Origin: Penicillium oxalicum
Taxonomy: Eukaryota > Ascomycota > Eurotiomycetes > Eurotiales > Aspergillaceae
Length of the DNA stretch: 64,000 nt
Reading direction: 5' to 3'
NCBI RefSeq assembly: GCF_001723175.1
Contig: NC_064652.1
Span: 2,976,001 to 3,040,000 of the forward strand
Position 1 is the stretch's first letter. Each line of letters begins with the position of its first letter. Shown piece by piece: positions 1 to 11,100 of this stretch. A program made the position numbers and the translations under genes. The notes below the pieces were generated by a model. The model had not been told where the DNA came from and ran no database searches. It saw only the letters and a program-made list of their open reading frames with translations.

Positions 1-1002
1 ATATAAGCGTTTTAACACTACAAAATAGCTAATATCTAGTAGCTATAATAGATACGATAAATACGTAGGTATACAGAGTAGTATAATATCGTTTTCGGCG
101 CAGATTCGATCGAATTAAGGCGTAAGATAGCTACCGTAGCTATCGAGGATTAGTAGCTAAAATCGGCCTCGTACGCGCGAATTTGTTAACGGGATAAATA
201 TCTTTTATAGCTAACATAGGCTAATCTTATCGGTAGTCTAGCTATGATTCGAGACTTCAAATCGCTAATCTTGCGGTAGATTATCAAACTAACTAGCGAT
301 TACAACTTTGCCTTTAAAGATTATATACGGCGGTAGCGAATAGCTATTAGCGTAAATTACTTCGATAAGAGTAACCTATTCGCGATTTCCTAGTTATAGT
401 ATCGATCGCCGACCGTAGTATTTAGCTCGCGTAACTGCCTTCTGTGTAGATATAAGACCTATTACGAATCCTATCTTATCAAAGTTATAGATATCCTCTA
501 GTTAAATACCGTTCTTATCGATTACGCGTTATATAGTCGCGAACCACGCTCGTAGCGATTTTAGGTCTTCGTTTAGTATACGCTAGTAATCGTAACGCCT
601 AGAAAAGCGTATTCGAAGCTTATTACGCTATTAGATAAAGGTTAATAGCTAATTCTTGCCTATAGTAGGTAGTAGCTAGCTACCGCGAGTAGTAAGGAGG
701 ATATTAGCTATTTCTCGTATAGTAGCTAGCCTAGGGGCTACTCCGCGTATATCTATAGAGATAATCTAATTTACAAGCGAATCCTCTTTGTATTAAGTTA
801 ATTTATAGCCGGTAGGGCGCGAATTAACGCGTAAAACTACCCCTCTTGCGCGGTCGATAAGCGTTAATCTAGGTATCTTGTATAGGCTAGCTACTACGCG
901 AAGAGATTTAATACGGCTATTTTAAAGATTATTAAGGGCTAATAAGATCTTGCCCTCCTAGTTAGCTAAATTCTGCGAATATCTAGATCGAATTAGTGGC
1001 AT
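1..1002 (-). pseudogene. RIP-killed Fot1/pogo-like transposase, N-terminal part
   Basis: The start codon reads from 1002 leftwards, at the same distance from the TIR as in the copy at 31534. The frame encodes the N-terminal helix-turn-helix/CENP-B-type part and the start of the DDE domain, but it is interrupted by many TAG/TAA codons where the protein should have Gln or Trp. It cannot make transposase. See the copy at 31534-33216 for the full layout. Confidence 0.8.
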
Positions 1003-1096
1003 AGTAGACGGTTGAAGATAGTGTGTAGGTATAAAGACGCGATTTTGGAGAGGGTGGCCGGGACGGCCGGGTGGCGGAGACGGCCGGGAATTACGT
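1..1096 (-). mobile_element. Fot1/pogo-type DNA transposon, partial (cut by window start)
   Basis: This is the reverse complement of the 5' half of the complete element at 31440-33317. Its terminal inverted repeat lies at 1047-1096 and is followed by a TA dinucleotide (1097-1098), the expected target duplication of the Tc1/mariner/pogo superfamily. The repeat differs by one base from the perfect TIR of the other copy. The element is heavily RIP-mutated. Its other end is outside the window. Confidence 0.85.
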
Positions 1097-1098
1097 TA

Positions 1099-1464
1099 AT
1101 AGGAGGGACTAGATATATAAGGACGCTCTTTTTAGTATTATATATTTAATTCTTCGCGATTAATTATATATTATTACTTAGTTACTACCTTGAAGCACTT
1201 TATACTCCACGGTTTAACTCTAAGATAAACCTAACCTATAGGGAGGGGATTCACTCGGTAGTAACGCTTAGTGATTAACCTACTTAGCGCGTACTTCTAG
1301 CATATCTTGTAAGACAATTAATAGGATCTAACCCGTAGTAAGGCTTTACGAAGTAACGGTACGATTAAGAGACTAAGTCTTAAGATCGGAAGTTAGGATA
1401 GCAGGCAAGTATCGGCCCGGGACGTTCTAACTCATAGTAACCAGTCGGTACCGCGTAACACTAG
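1099..1464. other. AT-rich RIP-mutated spacer, no gene seen
   Basis: The stretch between the Fot1-like TIR and the copia-like gag fragment is AT-rich with few intact features. It may be old LTR or untranslated retrotransposon sequence, but I could not match it to anything else in the window. Confidence 0.4.
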
Positions 1465-2420
1465 ACTAGTAGATTATTCTAATAGATACGAAAATATTAT
1501 AAAGATTATAGTACTAGACCTATTCCGAATCTTTACTAAGATAATTTATAAGCTTAAAATTACTAGTTACTAATTCTTAGCCCTTATAGTTACTAAGCTC
1601 CTACGCTCCCTACTAATCTTACTATTATCCTTACTATTATCCTTATCCTTATCCTTATCCTTATCCTTATTAACTAAGTATAAATACCTACTATTTAAAT
1701 ATATACCCCCGAGAGGTAAATTACTATAGGAATAGATAAAAGAATAGATTAAGGACCTAAATTAGATCGCTCTAAATAGTAACTATTCCTTTTATAGAAG
1801 AAATAGCTATACTACTCAGGAATATATATATTTAGTTATTATCTTATAAACCGTAAAGTAGAAACCTATTAAAGATATTTAGGTAAATACCCTATAGAGG
1901 AATATAGATAATCTAAATAGAATAGCGCTAAATAGTTAGACTATAATGTATAATAATAGGATTAAGAAAACTAGTAGCTAGGATTAAAATTAGCTAAAGC
2001 TAATTTCTGCTAGAAAGAATAATAGGAGTAAGAATTTAATTATCTTAAAGGAATCCTTATCCTAATCTAAACTATATAGAAGGAATCTTAAAGAAGAAGA
2101 TAATATAGATATAAATATAGTAATATAAATTAATAAAGAAGAAGATAAGTACTACGCTCTCGCTATAGTAGAATTCGACTTTACTAATTACCTCGAATCC
2201 TATCTTACTATAATTTTAATTAAAAGAAACCTTTCTACTAAATAGATTATAAAAGAAAGGCTCTATAATATAAAGATCTAAAATATTAAAAAGATAACTA
2301 ATATAACTATAAAATAATTAAGTAGGCCTAACTAAAATACTATCCGCCCAGATACCTATAAAGAAACCGAATATAATACTTACTCGCTCTCTAATATAAG
2401 CCTAGATACCTATAAAAATA
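1465..2420 (+). pseudogene. Copia-like gag fragment, RIP-degraded
   Basis: From about 1465 the plus strand closely parallels the stretch starting near 3835, including the phrase YENIIKIIVLDL and a downstream QKPIKDI/QKPIKGI phrase. This is the gag-like region of a Ty1/copia-type element. The frame is broken by TAA/TAG codons and carries a CCTTAT repeat insertion at about 1641-1670. Past about 1900 the reading is poor. Assignment to copia rests on similarity of the translated phrases to fungal copia gag proteins from memory. Confidence 0.5.
1624..1671. repeat. CCTTAT hexanucleotide microsatellite
   Basis: Five consecutive CCTTAT units (about 1641-1670) follow two imperfect ones, inside the degraded gag-like frame. 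The related copy at about 3960-4000 lacks the repeat, so it is a local expansion. It is not the TTAGGG telomere repeat. Confidence 0.8.
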
Positions 2421-3190
2421 CCTAAATTTTATAACATTCCTATACTCTAAAAATTCTACCTCTCTAATAGAGAGAAGGATAAGAATAAGATCTCCTATTT
2501 CCCTTAGTCTAATTCCTAAAAGACCTAGAATTACGCGATAGAGGAATTTTTCCCTAAGTCGCTCTAAACCCTCTAAGTATACTACTTAAGAGAGTTTACC
2601 CTCTCTAGATATTTGCTAGGCCTAGTAGCGGTTATGTGTCTTGAGGGCTTTTCCCCTATCGTGGGTTTTCTCTCTCTCCCTTCTTTCTTCTCCCTAGACT
2701 TCCTAATCCTAGTTATCTCGCCTCTAGATTGCTTCCTTGCCTTATAGACCTATAGGTCTATCAGGTTATAAGCCCGATCGCAATAGTAAGGCTTGAATTT
2801 ATGAAAAGCGTAAGTTCTTAAATTTTTAATTACTAAATCTATCAAATTCGGCTATAGAAGCTATAATTACTAAACTACTGAATTCAAATTTAAATTATTA
2901 AACCTAATATAAATTTAACAAACTTAACTAGGCTATAGAAGCCAGAAATTCACTAAATATAATATAATTAACTAGGCTATAGAAGCCAAATCTAATATTA
3001 ACAAAAGAAAGACACGTCTGTTAATATTTTTTAGGACTACTATAATATTAATATCTCTTACTTCAGACCCTACTATAATATACTAATAATAATACTATAT
3101 CCCCTATAAACCTCCCTTCTTATTAAATTCTATCCCTAAATCCTATCTAAATTACCTAAATTATTAAATTTACCTAAATCTTAATTATAT
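2421..3190. other. Degenerate retrotransposon sequence with a GGCTATAGAAGCC motif, no gene
   Basis: No readable frame was found. Versions of the short palindrome-like motif GGCTATAGAAGCC occur at about 2862, 2931 and 2972. A CT-rich tract lies at about 2650-2700. The position between two copia-like gag regions suggests LTR or untranslated sequence, which is inference only. Confidence 0.35.
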
Positions 3191-3194
3191 TCCT

Positions 3195-4206
3195 AAATAC
3201 TAACTATAGCTAGAGAAGATCTCGGCTAAGCGACTAGGGTTAAAGAATTCCCTATATCTCGTAAGGACTATAATAAGTTCTTTACCCTAAAATCCCGAGG
3301 CTAGCTAGTAAACTAACTTACTAGCGCCCCTAAAGAATTTACCCTTAACCTACTTAAATTATTAGAAAGAATAGAAGACTTCGAGGACTAGTTTAGAAAT
3401 ATATACTAAATCCTTAAAAAGAAAGGACTCTATCGCCTCGTTAACCTAAAATATAATAGGCCTAAAGTAATATCTAACGAAGCAGAAACTTAGGTCGAAT
3501 ACTCCTATACTATATAGATATAGCTCTAATAGTCTATCTCGAAGGACATTAATACTATAGTTAAAGCTATAAGATTCTGATACGAATTCGCTAATAAATA
3601 TATTATTAGCTTAAAAAAGGCCCTCTATACTACTAGCTTTATTCCTAGTAAAAAGAAGGTAACTAGGGTTCTACGAACCTACTAAGCTAACTACCTATCA
3701 GTAATTAATTTTATATATAAATTTCGTAGTACCTATACTAAAGTAACAGAAGAAGTCTAACTTACTCTAGGTATAATCGTTTCCCTACTTCTTAATAAAT
3801 TATAAAGTAATATCCTAACCTTTATAGCTACTAGACTAGTAGATTATTCTAAAAGATACGAAAATATTATAAAGATTATAGTACTAGACCTTTTCCGAAC
3901 CTTTACTAAGGTAATCTATAAACTAGAAATTATAAATTACTAATTCTCGAGCGTTATAACTACGATAACTAGAAAATCTTCAAACCCCTCGTTAGATAAA
4001 TATAAATACCTCCTATTAAAGTATATACCTCTAAGAGGTAAATCGCTATAGGAATAGGTAAAAGAATAGACTAAAGGCCTAAATTAGGTTACCCCGAATA
4101 GTAACTACTTCTTTTACAGAAGAAAAGGCTATACTACTAAGGACTACGCCTATTTAGTTATTATATCGCGAACCCTAGATTAGAAGCCTATTAAAGGTAT
4201 CTAATA
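3195..4206 (+). pseudogene. Copia-like gag pseudogene, RIP-degraded
   Basis: A plus-strand frame runs through this stretch with stops only at TAA/TAG. Readable phrases include YENIIKIIVLDLFRTFTK, then a region ending in RKGYTTKDYAYLVI that looks like a decayed zinc-knuckle context, then LDQKPIKG. It parallels the fragment at 1465-2420. It runs directly into a polypurine tract (about 4205-4216) and an LTR, so the body between gag and the 3' LTR (protease, integrase, RT, RNase H) is deleted here. Confidence 0.55.
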
Positions 4207-4216
4207 AAGAGGGGAA

Positions 4217-4552
4217 TGCTCACGGTAGTCTGATCTTACTAGATAGGTCGAGTTATAGAGGAAATAAACTAAACCTATAAGCACGTAAGTCCTAGGATCC
4301 TCTAAGGTAATCGTGAGATCCGATATTAAGTACTAAAGGTAGGAATTAAAAAGAGTGTGATATTGCGAGCGTAAGGAATCTGACTATAAAGACTATCCTA
4401 AATCCTCCGTCTAAACTATTAATTAAGTATATTAATAATAATCGACCCCGTAAGCTAGATCCTAGTTAACCTTTCTCGACGGTAAGGCTCTTAGGTATCT
4501 CCTACTACCGAATATCCGCTATTAAGTATATATAACTAAATCTCCTACTATA
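4217..4552 (+). mobile_element. Copia-type LTR with upstream polypurine tract, copy 1
   Basis: A 336-bp sequence is repeated almost base for base at 19915-20249. Both copies follow the same purine run (AATAAAGAGGGGAA), which I read as the polypurine tract, so both are 3' LTRs or came from deleted elements. This copy keeps the canonical TG start. The end reads CTATA, probably RIP-changed from a CA-type end. Differences between the copies are mostly C/T and G/A, as RIP would give. Confidence 0.7.
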
Positions 4553-4559
4553 TAACCTC

Positions 4560-6540
4560 CCCTCCTATAATTTACTATCCCTTAGTTAATTTCCTATATC
4601 CTTTTCCTATATCCTTCGATAGTAACGCTAGACCTCCTAAGACCCTTAGGCTAACTTATTAGGCTATATAAAATTTAGTAAAACCGATAGGCCCTTCTCT
4701 TTTTGTAGAAAATAAGAGTATACGCTAAATTACTACCGTTCGGCCTTTATCGTTATCTTAAAATATAGTAGGTAGGCCTATCTCGTCTAGTCGCGCTACT
4801 CCTAGATTAATCTATACGCTCGTTACTACTTCCGGCTAAAAAGAATATCTAATTCTTCGGTAATAGCAGGGGAATCCTATCTTTCGCGACCGATTAGCGT
4901 ATCTCCGATCGAACTTAATTCTAGTAACCGAATTAATATAGAAAAAGGATATATAAGCCGACTACTATATTTCTGACTAGACTATCCTAAAGGAGTCTTT
5001 TTAGGTAACAAAAAATCGCGATAATAAGCCGAAAGTTTAGACTAAGTACCTAATTTAGGACTATCTAGGGTCTTATAATCTTCCCTAATACTAATAAACT
5101 AGGGTAAAACCGTTCGCTAAAGATAGGTCGCCAGACCTATTAATCTATAAGGAAGGTATAGCTTCGAAATACGTATATCTTCCTGTTTATAGATAACTTT
5201 TTCCTAGGAGAGACTAAATTTCTTCTTATCTTCTACTATCTATATCGTAGCTAATATTTTATAGATTAGACTAGGCCTTGCAATTACTCGCGAGTCCTCG
5301 GCTCGCGCTACTCGCGAACCGGCTCGCACTTCTGGCTCGAACTCGCGAGCCGAAGACTCGCGAGTTCGAGTCAGAAAGTCCGGCTCGCGAGCCGTACGAC
5401 GGTAATATACTAGTAATCGAGCCAATCGAACCGCGAGTTTTTCTGGCTCGCTATATATAATAATAAATTACCGGCTCGATTTTACAATACCGTACGAGCG
5501 GGAAGACTCGCGAGTCCTTGACTCGCGAGTTCGAGCCAGTCTTTCCGGCTCGCGAGTTCGAGCCAGAAGTGCGAGCCGGCTCGCGAGTCGAGTCCAAGAA
5601 GCCGGCTCGCCGCGAGTAATTGCAAGGTCTAGATTAGACTATCTTTCTAGTAACTATAATTATCTAGATCTTACTACTACTCTGCGAGGTACCTTTATAT
5701 CCTAAGTAGTATCTTAGTATAATTTCGCTATTCCTTATTAGTTAAAGAAACCGTCCCCTAAATTATATTCGCTATTCGTTAAAATACGAGAAGATCTATT
5801 ATATTAATATCGAGATAGCGGAAAGCTATCTATTTACTAGGGTACGCACTCTTCGCGTAGTAAGGAAACGAAACTAGTCGATATTAATAATCCGGTCGTA
5901 GTAGAACGTAGAATATATAGTAGGTATAGTCGCGCTATACTAATTACTAGATACTACTATACTATATATTTTTAGCCTACCTAACCCTTAGTATATACTT
6001 TCGCGATTATTAATACTAGTTATATATACTAAATTCCTCCTCGATTATATCTATTAGACCGCGAGGATAATAGCCGTCCTAATCGTTATATAGCTATAAA
6101 AAGATTAGTACTACTATATTTCTATTAACGTTCTAATCTCTCTCTATTTTCTTCCTAAAATCTAGTAGAACCCTTCTAAAATAGCGAAAACTTATATCCT
6201 AAAAGGTTAGATACTATAGCTTCTAGAAATTTAATACTAGCGGTAGTTATATCTTAGGAGAGAATCGAAAATAGCTCCTAAGTTCTTTTCTATAAGATAG
6301 TTTAAACTATACCTTAAATTCCTTCTTAGCACTATCCTAGTAACCAAGCCTAGCGTAAAGGTATTATAAGCGTTATACTAGAGTCTTATAATTAATACTA
6401 TTAGTATAAATATATAGAAGATATACTAGCTAGGCTATATACCTCTTATAAATTGAATTAGGACTAATTTCGGTTATATTTTTATGAATAGACCTACTAA
6501 TAAGCCGAAAAATTATTAGAGCTTCGCGTTCGCTTTTAAT
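4560..6540 (+). pseudogene. Unrecognised long reading frame, RIP-killed, split by a MITE
   Basis: A single plus-strand frame can be followed from about 4560 to the TAA-TGA pair near 6538. Its only interruptions are TAA/TAG codons. The hAT MITE at 5272-5631 splits it; if the MITE and one copy of its 8-bp duplication are ignored, the frame continues without a shift. This is good evidence of a former protein-coding gene of more than 500 codons. I do not recognise the family. It may belong to a transposon or be a captured gene. Confidence 0.5.
5272..5631 (+). mobile_element. hAT-type MITE, copy 1 (360 bp)
   Basis: The ends read TAGGCCTTGCAATTACTCGC and its near-perfect inverse. They are flanked by a perfect 8-bp direct repeat, gattagac, at 5264-5271 and 5632-5639. 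An 8-bp duplication with TAG...CTA ends is typical of hAT elements. The interior is GC-rich, full of GCTCGCGAG palindromes, and has no transposase. This is the longest of the eight copies because a GAGCC-rich segment is duplicated. Confidence 0.9.
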
Positions 6541-7615
6541 GACTAATTTCGTCTTTATAATCGCTTTAGCTAGCCTAGAAGTACCTATTTTGTATCTATA
6601 GGATACCGAATCCGATAGATTCTACGATATCTTTAGTTTCTTAGTAGTAGGCTCGGTTAGTAGTTCTAAATTCTAGGATCGCTTATTGTTACTATAATCG
6701 TTATCGCTTAGTTCTAGGTTTCGTTTACCTAGTTAGATTTCTTCTATAGAAGAAACTCGGCTTCCTTCTAGATCCTAGTTTTATAATTAGATTTCTTCTA
6801 TAGAAGAAACTTAGCTTTTATTCTTATCTAGAGCTATACTTTAATCCTTATCTACCTTATCTAAAATTCGCGGTATCTAATAGTATTCGTATATAAATCT
6901 ATCCTTATTAATTAATAGATATTACCTTAATAGTCTCTCTAGCGTTAATTCTATTAAATCTAGTAATTTATAGGCGTTATCGAGATTACCCTATATAATC
7001 TCTTTAGCTCTTTAGATCCCCCGCCTATATATTCCTTTCTTAAGTCATTAGAGAATAGCGTTATTAACTCGGAGCTATATCTCTTCGAAACTAATCCCGC
7101 TTCTTACTAGTTTACTAACCTTTTTAGCGAAAGTTTTTATTCGGACTCTAATTATAATCTTTTTAGCGTTCCTATTCTAAGCTTATAGCGCTATATATAT
7201 TACTTACTAGATATAGTTCTTGTTATATTCGCGATAATTAATTACTTCTCTTGCTACTATCTAGCTATCCTTAAAATCTTCCTAAGTCTTATATCCCTTC
7301 TAAAATTCGCTATTCTTTATAAAGGTATAGAGTTTAATCGCGACTAAGTCTAAAAATACCTATCCTTTTTCGTAAATCTTATACAGATAGAGCTTTACTA
7401 TCTTATAGACCTAGTCCGTAGGTAGCGTACGTAATTCTTCGATAATCTTAGTAGGGGAAGTAATTTATATTAAATAATTACTTAGTATCGAAGGTATAAT
7501 ATTAAGATACTAGCTTATAGCGGATATCGTAGCCTAATTCGTTATATTAAATTCTTCTATAGAAGAAATTTATAGTACTTAGCGAAAATTATTATAATTT
7601 AAGCTCTCTCCGGAG
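6541..7615 (-). pseudogene. Unrecognised reading frame, RIP-killed
   Basis: On the minus strand one frame runs from about 7615 to about 6541 with only TAA/TAG interruptions (one TGA at about 7050). A readable phrase is TSPTKIIEELRTLPTD near 7440. The C-terminal part contains SSIEE three times, each encoded by the palindrome TTCTTCTATAGAAGAA. It converges on the frame at 4560-6540. The family is not recognised; it could be an extra ORF of a neighbouring retroelement or a separate gene. Confidence 0.45.
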
Positions 7616-7859
7616 ACTTCTCTCCCCTCCTAAAAATCTTACCGTCCCTAGTAAGTTCCTTTTCTATTACCTTTCAAAATAGTCTTAAAAACTACTAAAT
7701 TTCTAAATAAAGATAAAATTTAGTAAATCTAATAAATTTAATCTGCTTCTAAGAGAAATTAACAAAAATATAAATAAATCCGAATATTCGTATTAAATAG
7801 ACTAATTAATATACTACCTTTTTAACAAAGAAAAATATCGAATTAAATTAACCCTATCC

Positions 7860-10800
7860 CTCTCGCGGTAGCTATCCTCTTCTACGCCTTTACGTAGTAG
7901 AGTAATCCGTTCTTAGCCTTATTCTTTTATCCTTATCTAAATTTCTTTTATCCTAGAGCGCCTAGTAATAAAATCTTTTTAGCCTACTACTATTAATACT
8001 AGCGCTCCTTATTTATTTATTAGTAAGGTACTATCTAATTCTTTAATTTCGTATACGCTATTTTTTAGATCTTTCTGATTCGATACGGCCCTATCTATCT
8101 AAATCAGAGCTTATTTCTAGATATTATATCGTCTTCTAACCTAGTATTATAGAGAAGGACTAAATCTTTTTCTTTTAGGGGCGTAATTCGTAGGTTTCTA
8201 TACGAGTTATAATATTCTTTATTCTAAGCTCTTAGCCTCTATAGCTATATTATTATATTAGAGATATCCTAGTCTTCTTTTAATTTATTTAGCTTATAAT
8301 ATAATTAGCTCGCGCGTATCTCTACTTTTCCTAGGGTAGTATCGACTAGGTAGATATATCTAATTCTACCGGTAAGATAGTATCTTATCTATATAAATAA
8401 ATTAGAAGGGTAAGATATCGGTATACGTATATAAAGTCGCTCTATTAGTAAGTATCGCGGCTAGTAGCTTTTAGGACTATTTTAGTTTAATACCTCTAAG
8501 TTTATACCTATTCGTTATTTTAGATAAGGCGTCTTTTAGCGTTCGTATTACTCTCTTAATCGCCCTATTCCTACGGGTTATATACCGAAATTAAAATAGT
8601 ATTAACGCGGTACGATTTTAAAAAATTTCGTATTTCCGAACGTATTTTAGGACTAAAATTAATAATAATCTCCTAAGGTACCCTATACCTATAGATAATA
8701 TCCTCCTAAACGAATCTAGTAGCGCTTTTACTATCTATTTCTAGAGAATCCTTACTTCTAGCTATCTACTACTAAATCTCTTACTTAGATAACTCCTTTT
8801 TAACTTCCTCGTTAGGTAGCGAGGTAGTATTAATATACTATTTCTCCTAGATTCGTATTAGTCTTACTTCTAGTAGGTTTATATAGTCTAATAGGATTAC
8901 GCGCCTAGTATTCGAAGTATACTCGCACAAATTTTAGTCTCGTTATATATTCCTAGCTAATAGTACCGCGTAGCTAATAGGTTATAAGTAGCTTCGCGGC
9001 CTTTATAGCCTAATTCTTTATATAAGCGCTATAGCGTCTCTTTTCGTATCCTAGTATTGTCTAAAACCCTTTATAATTAGATCTCTGCTATACCTCTATA
9101 AAATAGATATCGATCTTAGACTATAAATCTTAAAGCCTTTTTCTTAAACGTACTAAATTTACTACGAGATATCTTAGTAGGCCTATATAGTATTATTAAG
9201 AATCTTATAATTTTCTAAGATTCTTCTAAATATAATCCGTCTAGAATTTCTGTACTAATAGTTTTTCTTCTATAGAAGAAATCTCTTAAGAAATAGGAAT
9301 TTTAATAAACTATAGTTTCTACTAGGGAACTATAACGCGAAGATAAGAGATTTTAGCTACGATAAATTTATTAACCTCTCTTCTTTTCTTACTCTTCTAT
9401 TTCTTTAGCGTAGCGGGCTTCCTAGATAGGCTATTAGCGGTACTATTTTTCGTCCTAGGAATATACTTTATATCAAAATCGAAAGCCGAATCTAAGTAAG
9501 CTATCGCGTTACTAAGGCTAGGTAAGTCTAAGCTAGTCGATTTAACTATATAACTAATATTAGTATTAGTTTCTAATATAAACCTTACCCTATATAGCTA
9601 ATACCGTAGCTTTTTAAATACCTTTATTACTCCTCGATATTCTAATTTTCTAGTATTATATATTTACTCTAATTTAGACTAAACCCCTAACTCGTATATC
9701 GTGCTACTCGTTATACCCCTTCTCTTTTCTATATTAAAACTACCCTATCCTATTTTTAACGCGTCTACTATAAGCGTTAGGTCTAACGGATTCTAGCTAT
9801 AATCGACTAGTATAACCGCTAGAAAACTATATAGTATCTCCTTAATCTTCTTAAAGGTATTCTATTTATTATTACCCTAATAATATCGTATCCTTCTATA
9901 ATATCGTATCCTTCCGTAATATTATATATAATAGCGCTATAATATACTAAAAATCCTTTACTAGAATTCGAAAGTAGACCGTAAGACTAATAAAAGAGCG
10001 TACCTTATCGCGATTAATAGGGACTAGCTAGTCGGCTAACTTAGAAATTTTCCGCTTATTAGGTCTACGCCCGTTAGAATCGTATACCTAGCCTATAATT
10101 TCAAGGCCGGATATTATAAGTTACGATTTTTCTACAGAAACTCTCGCTCCCGTAAGTTCTAAAAGATTAGGGTCTTATCTAGATTTTATATATTCTAAGA
10201 TAAACCTCCTAATCCCTAGTCTTACAAACTCGTTATTATACTAGGTCTTAGGTCCTTTAACCGGAATATTATCTATAAAAGGTTTAGTAATATATAGAAT
10301 ATTAGCTAGGATCTATATAACTACTCTTTAGAATTACGTAGAATTCGAAGCCCTTATAATAATATAGTCTGCCTTAGTAAACTAATTAGGGTCTAAATCG
10401 CTATTATATTTCGATCGCGACTATCTAGAGTTATCTAGTTATACCCGGAAAATAGATTAATAGCGACGATATTACTATACCTAAAAATTCTTTAACGAAT
10501 TCGTCTATTAGGGGGTATATTCGTATCTCGTACTATTACTTTATTAATATATATTATAGCGTTTACTATATAATATTTTCTATTCTTCTTGTACTAAAAA
10601 CTAAGGATTTCGGTAGGGACTATCGTAATATTCTAGGACCCCTTTTTATAATCTTTCCTATAATATCTCTTTAACTATACCTTTTAGCGCTAGATTCGAA
10701 ATCTAGGATACTACTAGGCCTTATACCGAATCGTCTTAATACGTTATAGCGGTATTACTTCCGGGAAAATTAAAGATATATAGGACTAATCCTACGTAAA

Positions 10801-11100
10801 ATAACCTTCTCTTTTAAATAGTATCTCGCGTAATAATCCTCTTTTCTTTAGGAAGATCCTTTCTAATTAATATTTTCTACTCCCTTTTAGGTATTAGACG
10901 CGTATCCTTATAATTATAGAGATCCGCGGTATTAGTAGATTATTAAATTTACTTTTAATATTAGACGCGCATATTTAGTAAAGTATTTCTTTTTAGATTT
11001 CCTTCTAATTCGTATAACTAGTTAGTACTATCTATTTTTTCGGTCGCGTTAACTAGTTTTAATCTTATCCGCTACTCTTTTAAAAAGTATAAACTAGTAT
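7860..11100 (-). pseudogene. Gypsy retrotransposon pol (RT, RNase H, integrase), RIP-killed
   Basis: The minus strand keeps recognisable gypsy pol pieces in the right order. Reverse transcriptase carries DNIPVKGPKTQYNNE at about 10225-10280. A post-RT segment reading GLEIIGQVYDSNGRRPN follows at about 10050-10120. The RNase H end IKYIPRTKNSTANSLSRKPA is at about 9410-9480, and integrase sequence with NPQEQG lies near 8560. A C-terminal GPYRIRK region is at about 8070. Every domain carries TAA/TAG stops from CAA/CAG/TGG. LTRs of this element were not resolved. Confidence 0.75.

Noticed and set aside
1641..1670. CCTTAT repeat as a telomere-like tract
   Set aside because: The unit is not the fungal TTAGGG/CCCTAA repeat and it lies inside a gag-like pseudogene.
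5240..5460. Open frames rich in Arg/Ser inside MITE copies (also 19534-19752)
   Set aside because: They lie within the GC-rich palindromic MITE body and exist on both strands; they reflect base composition, not coding.
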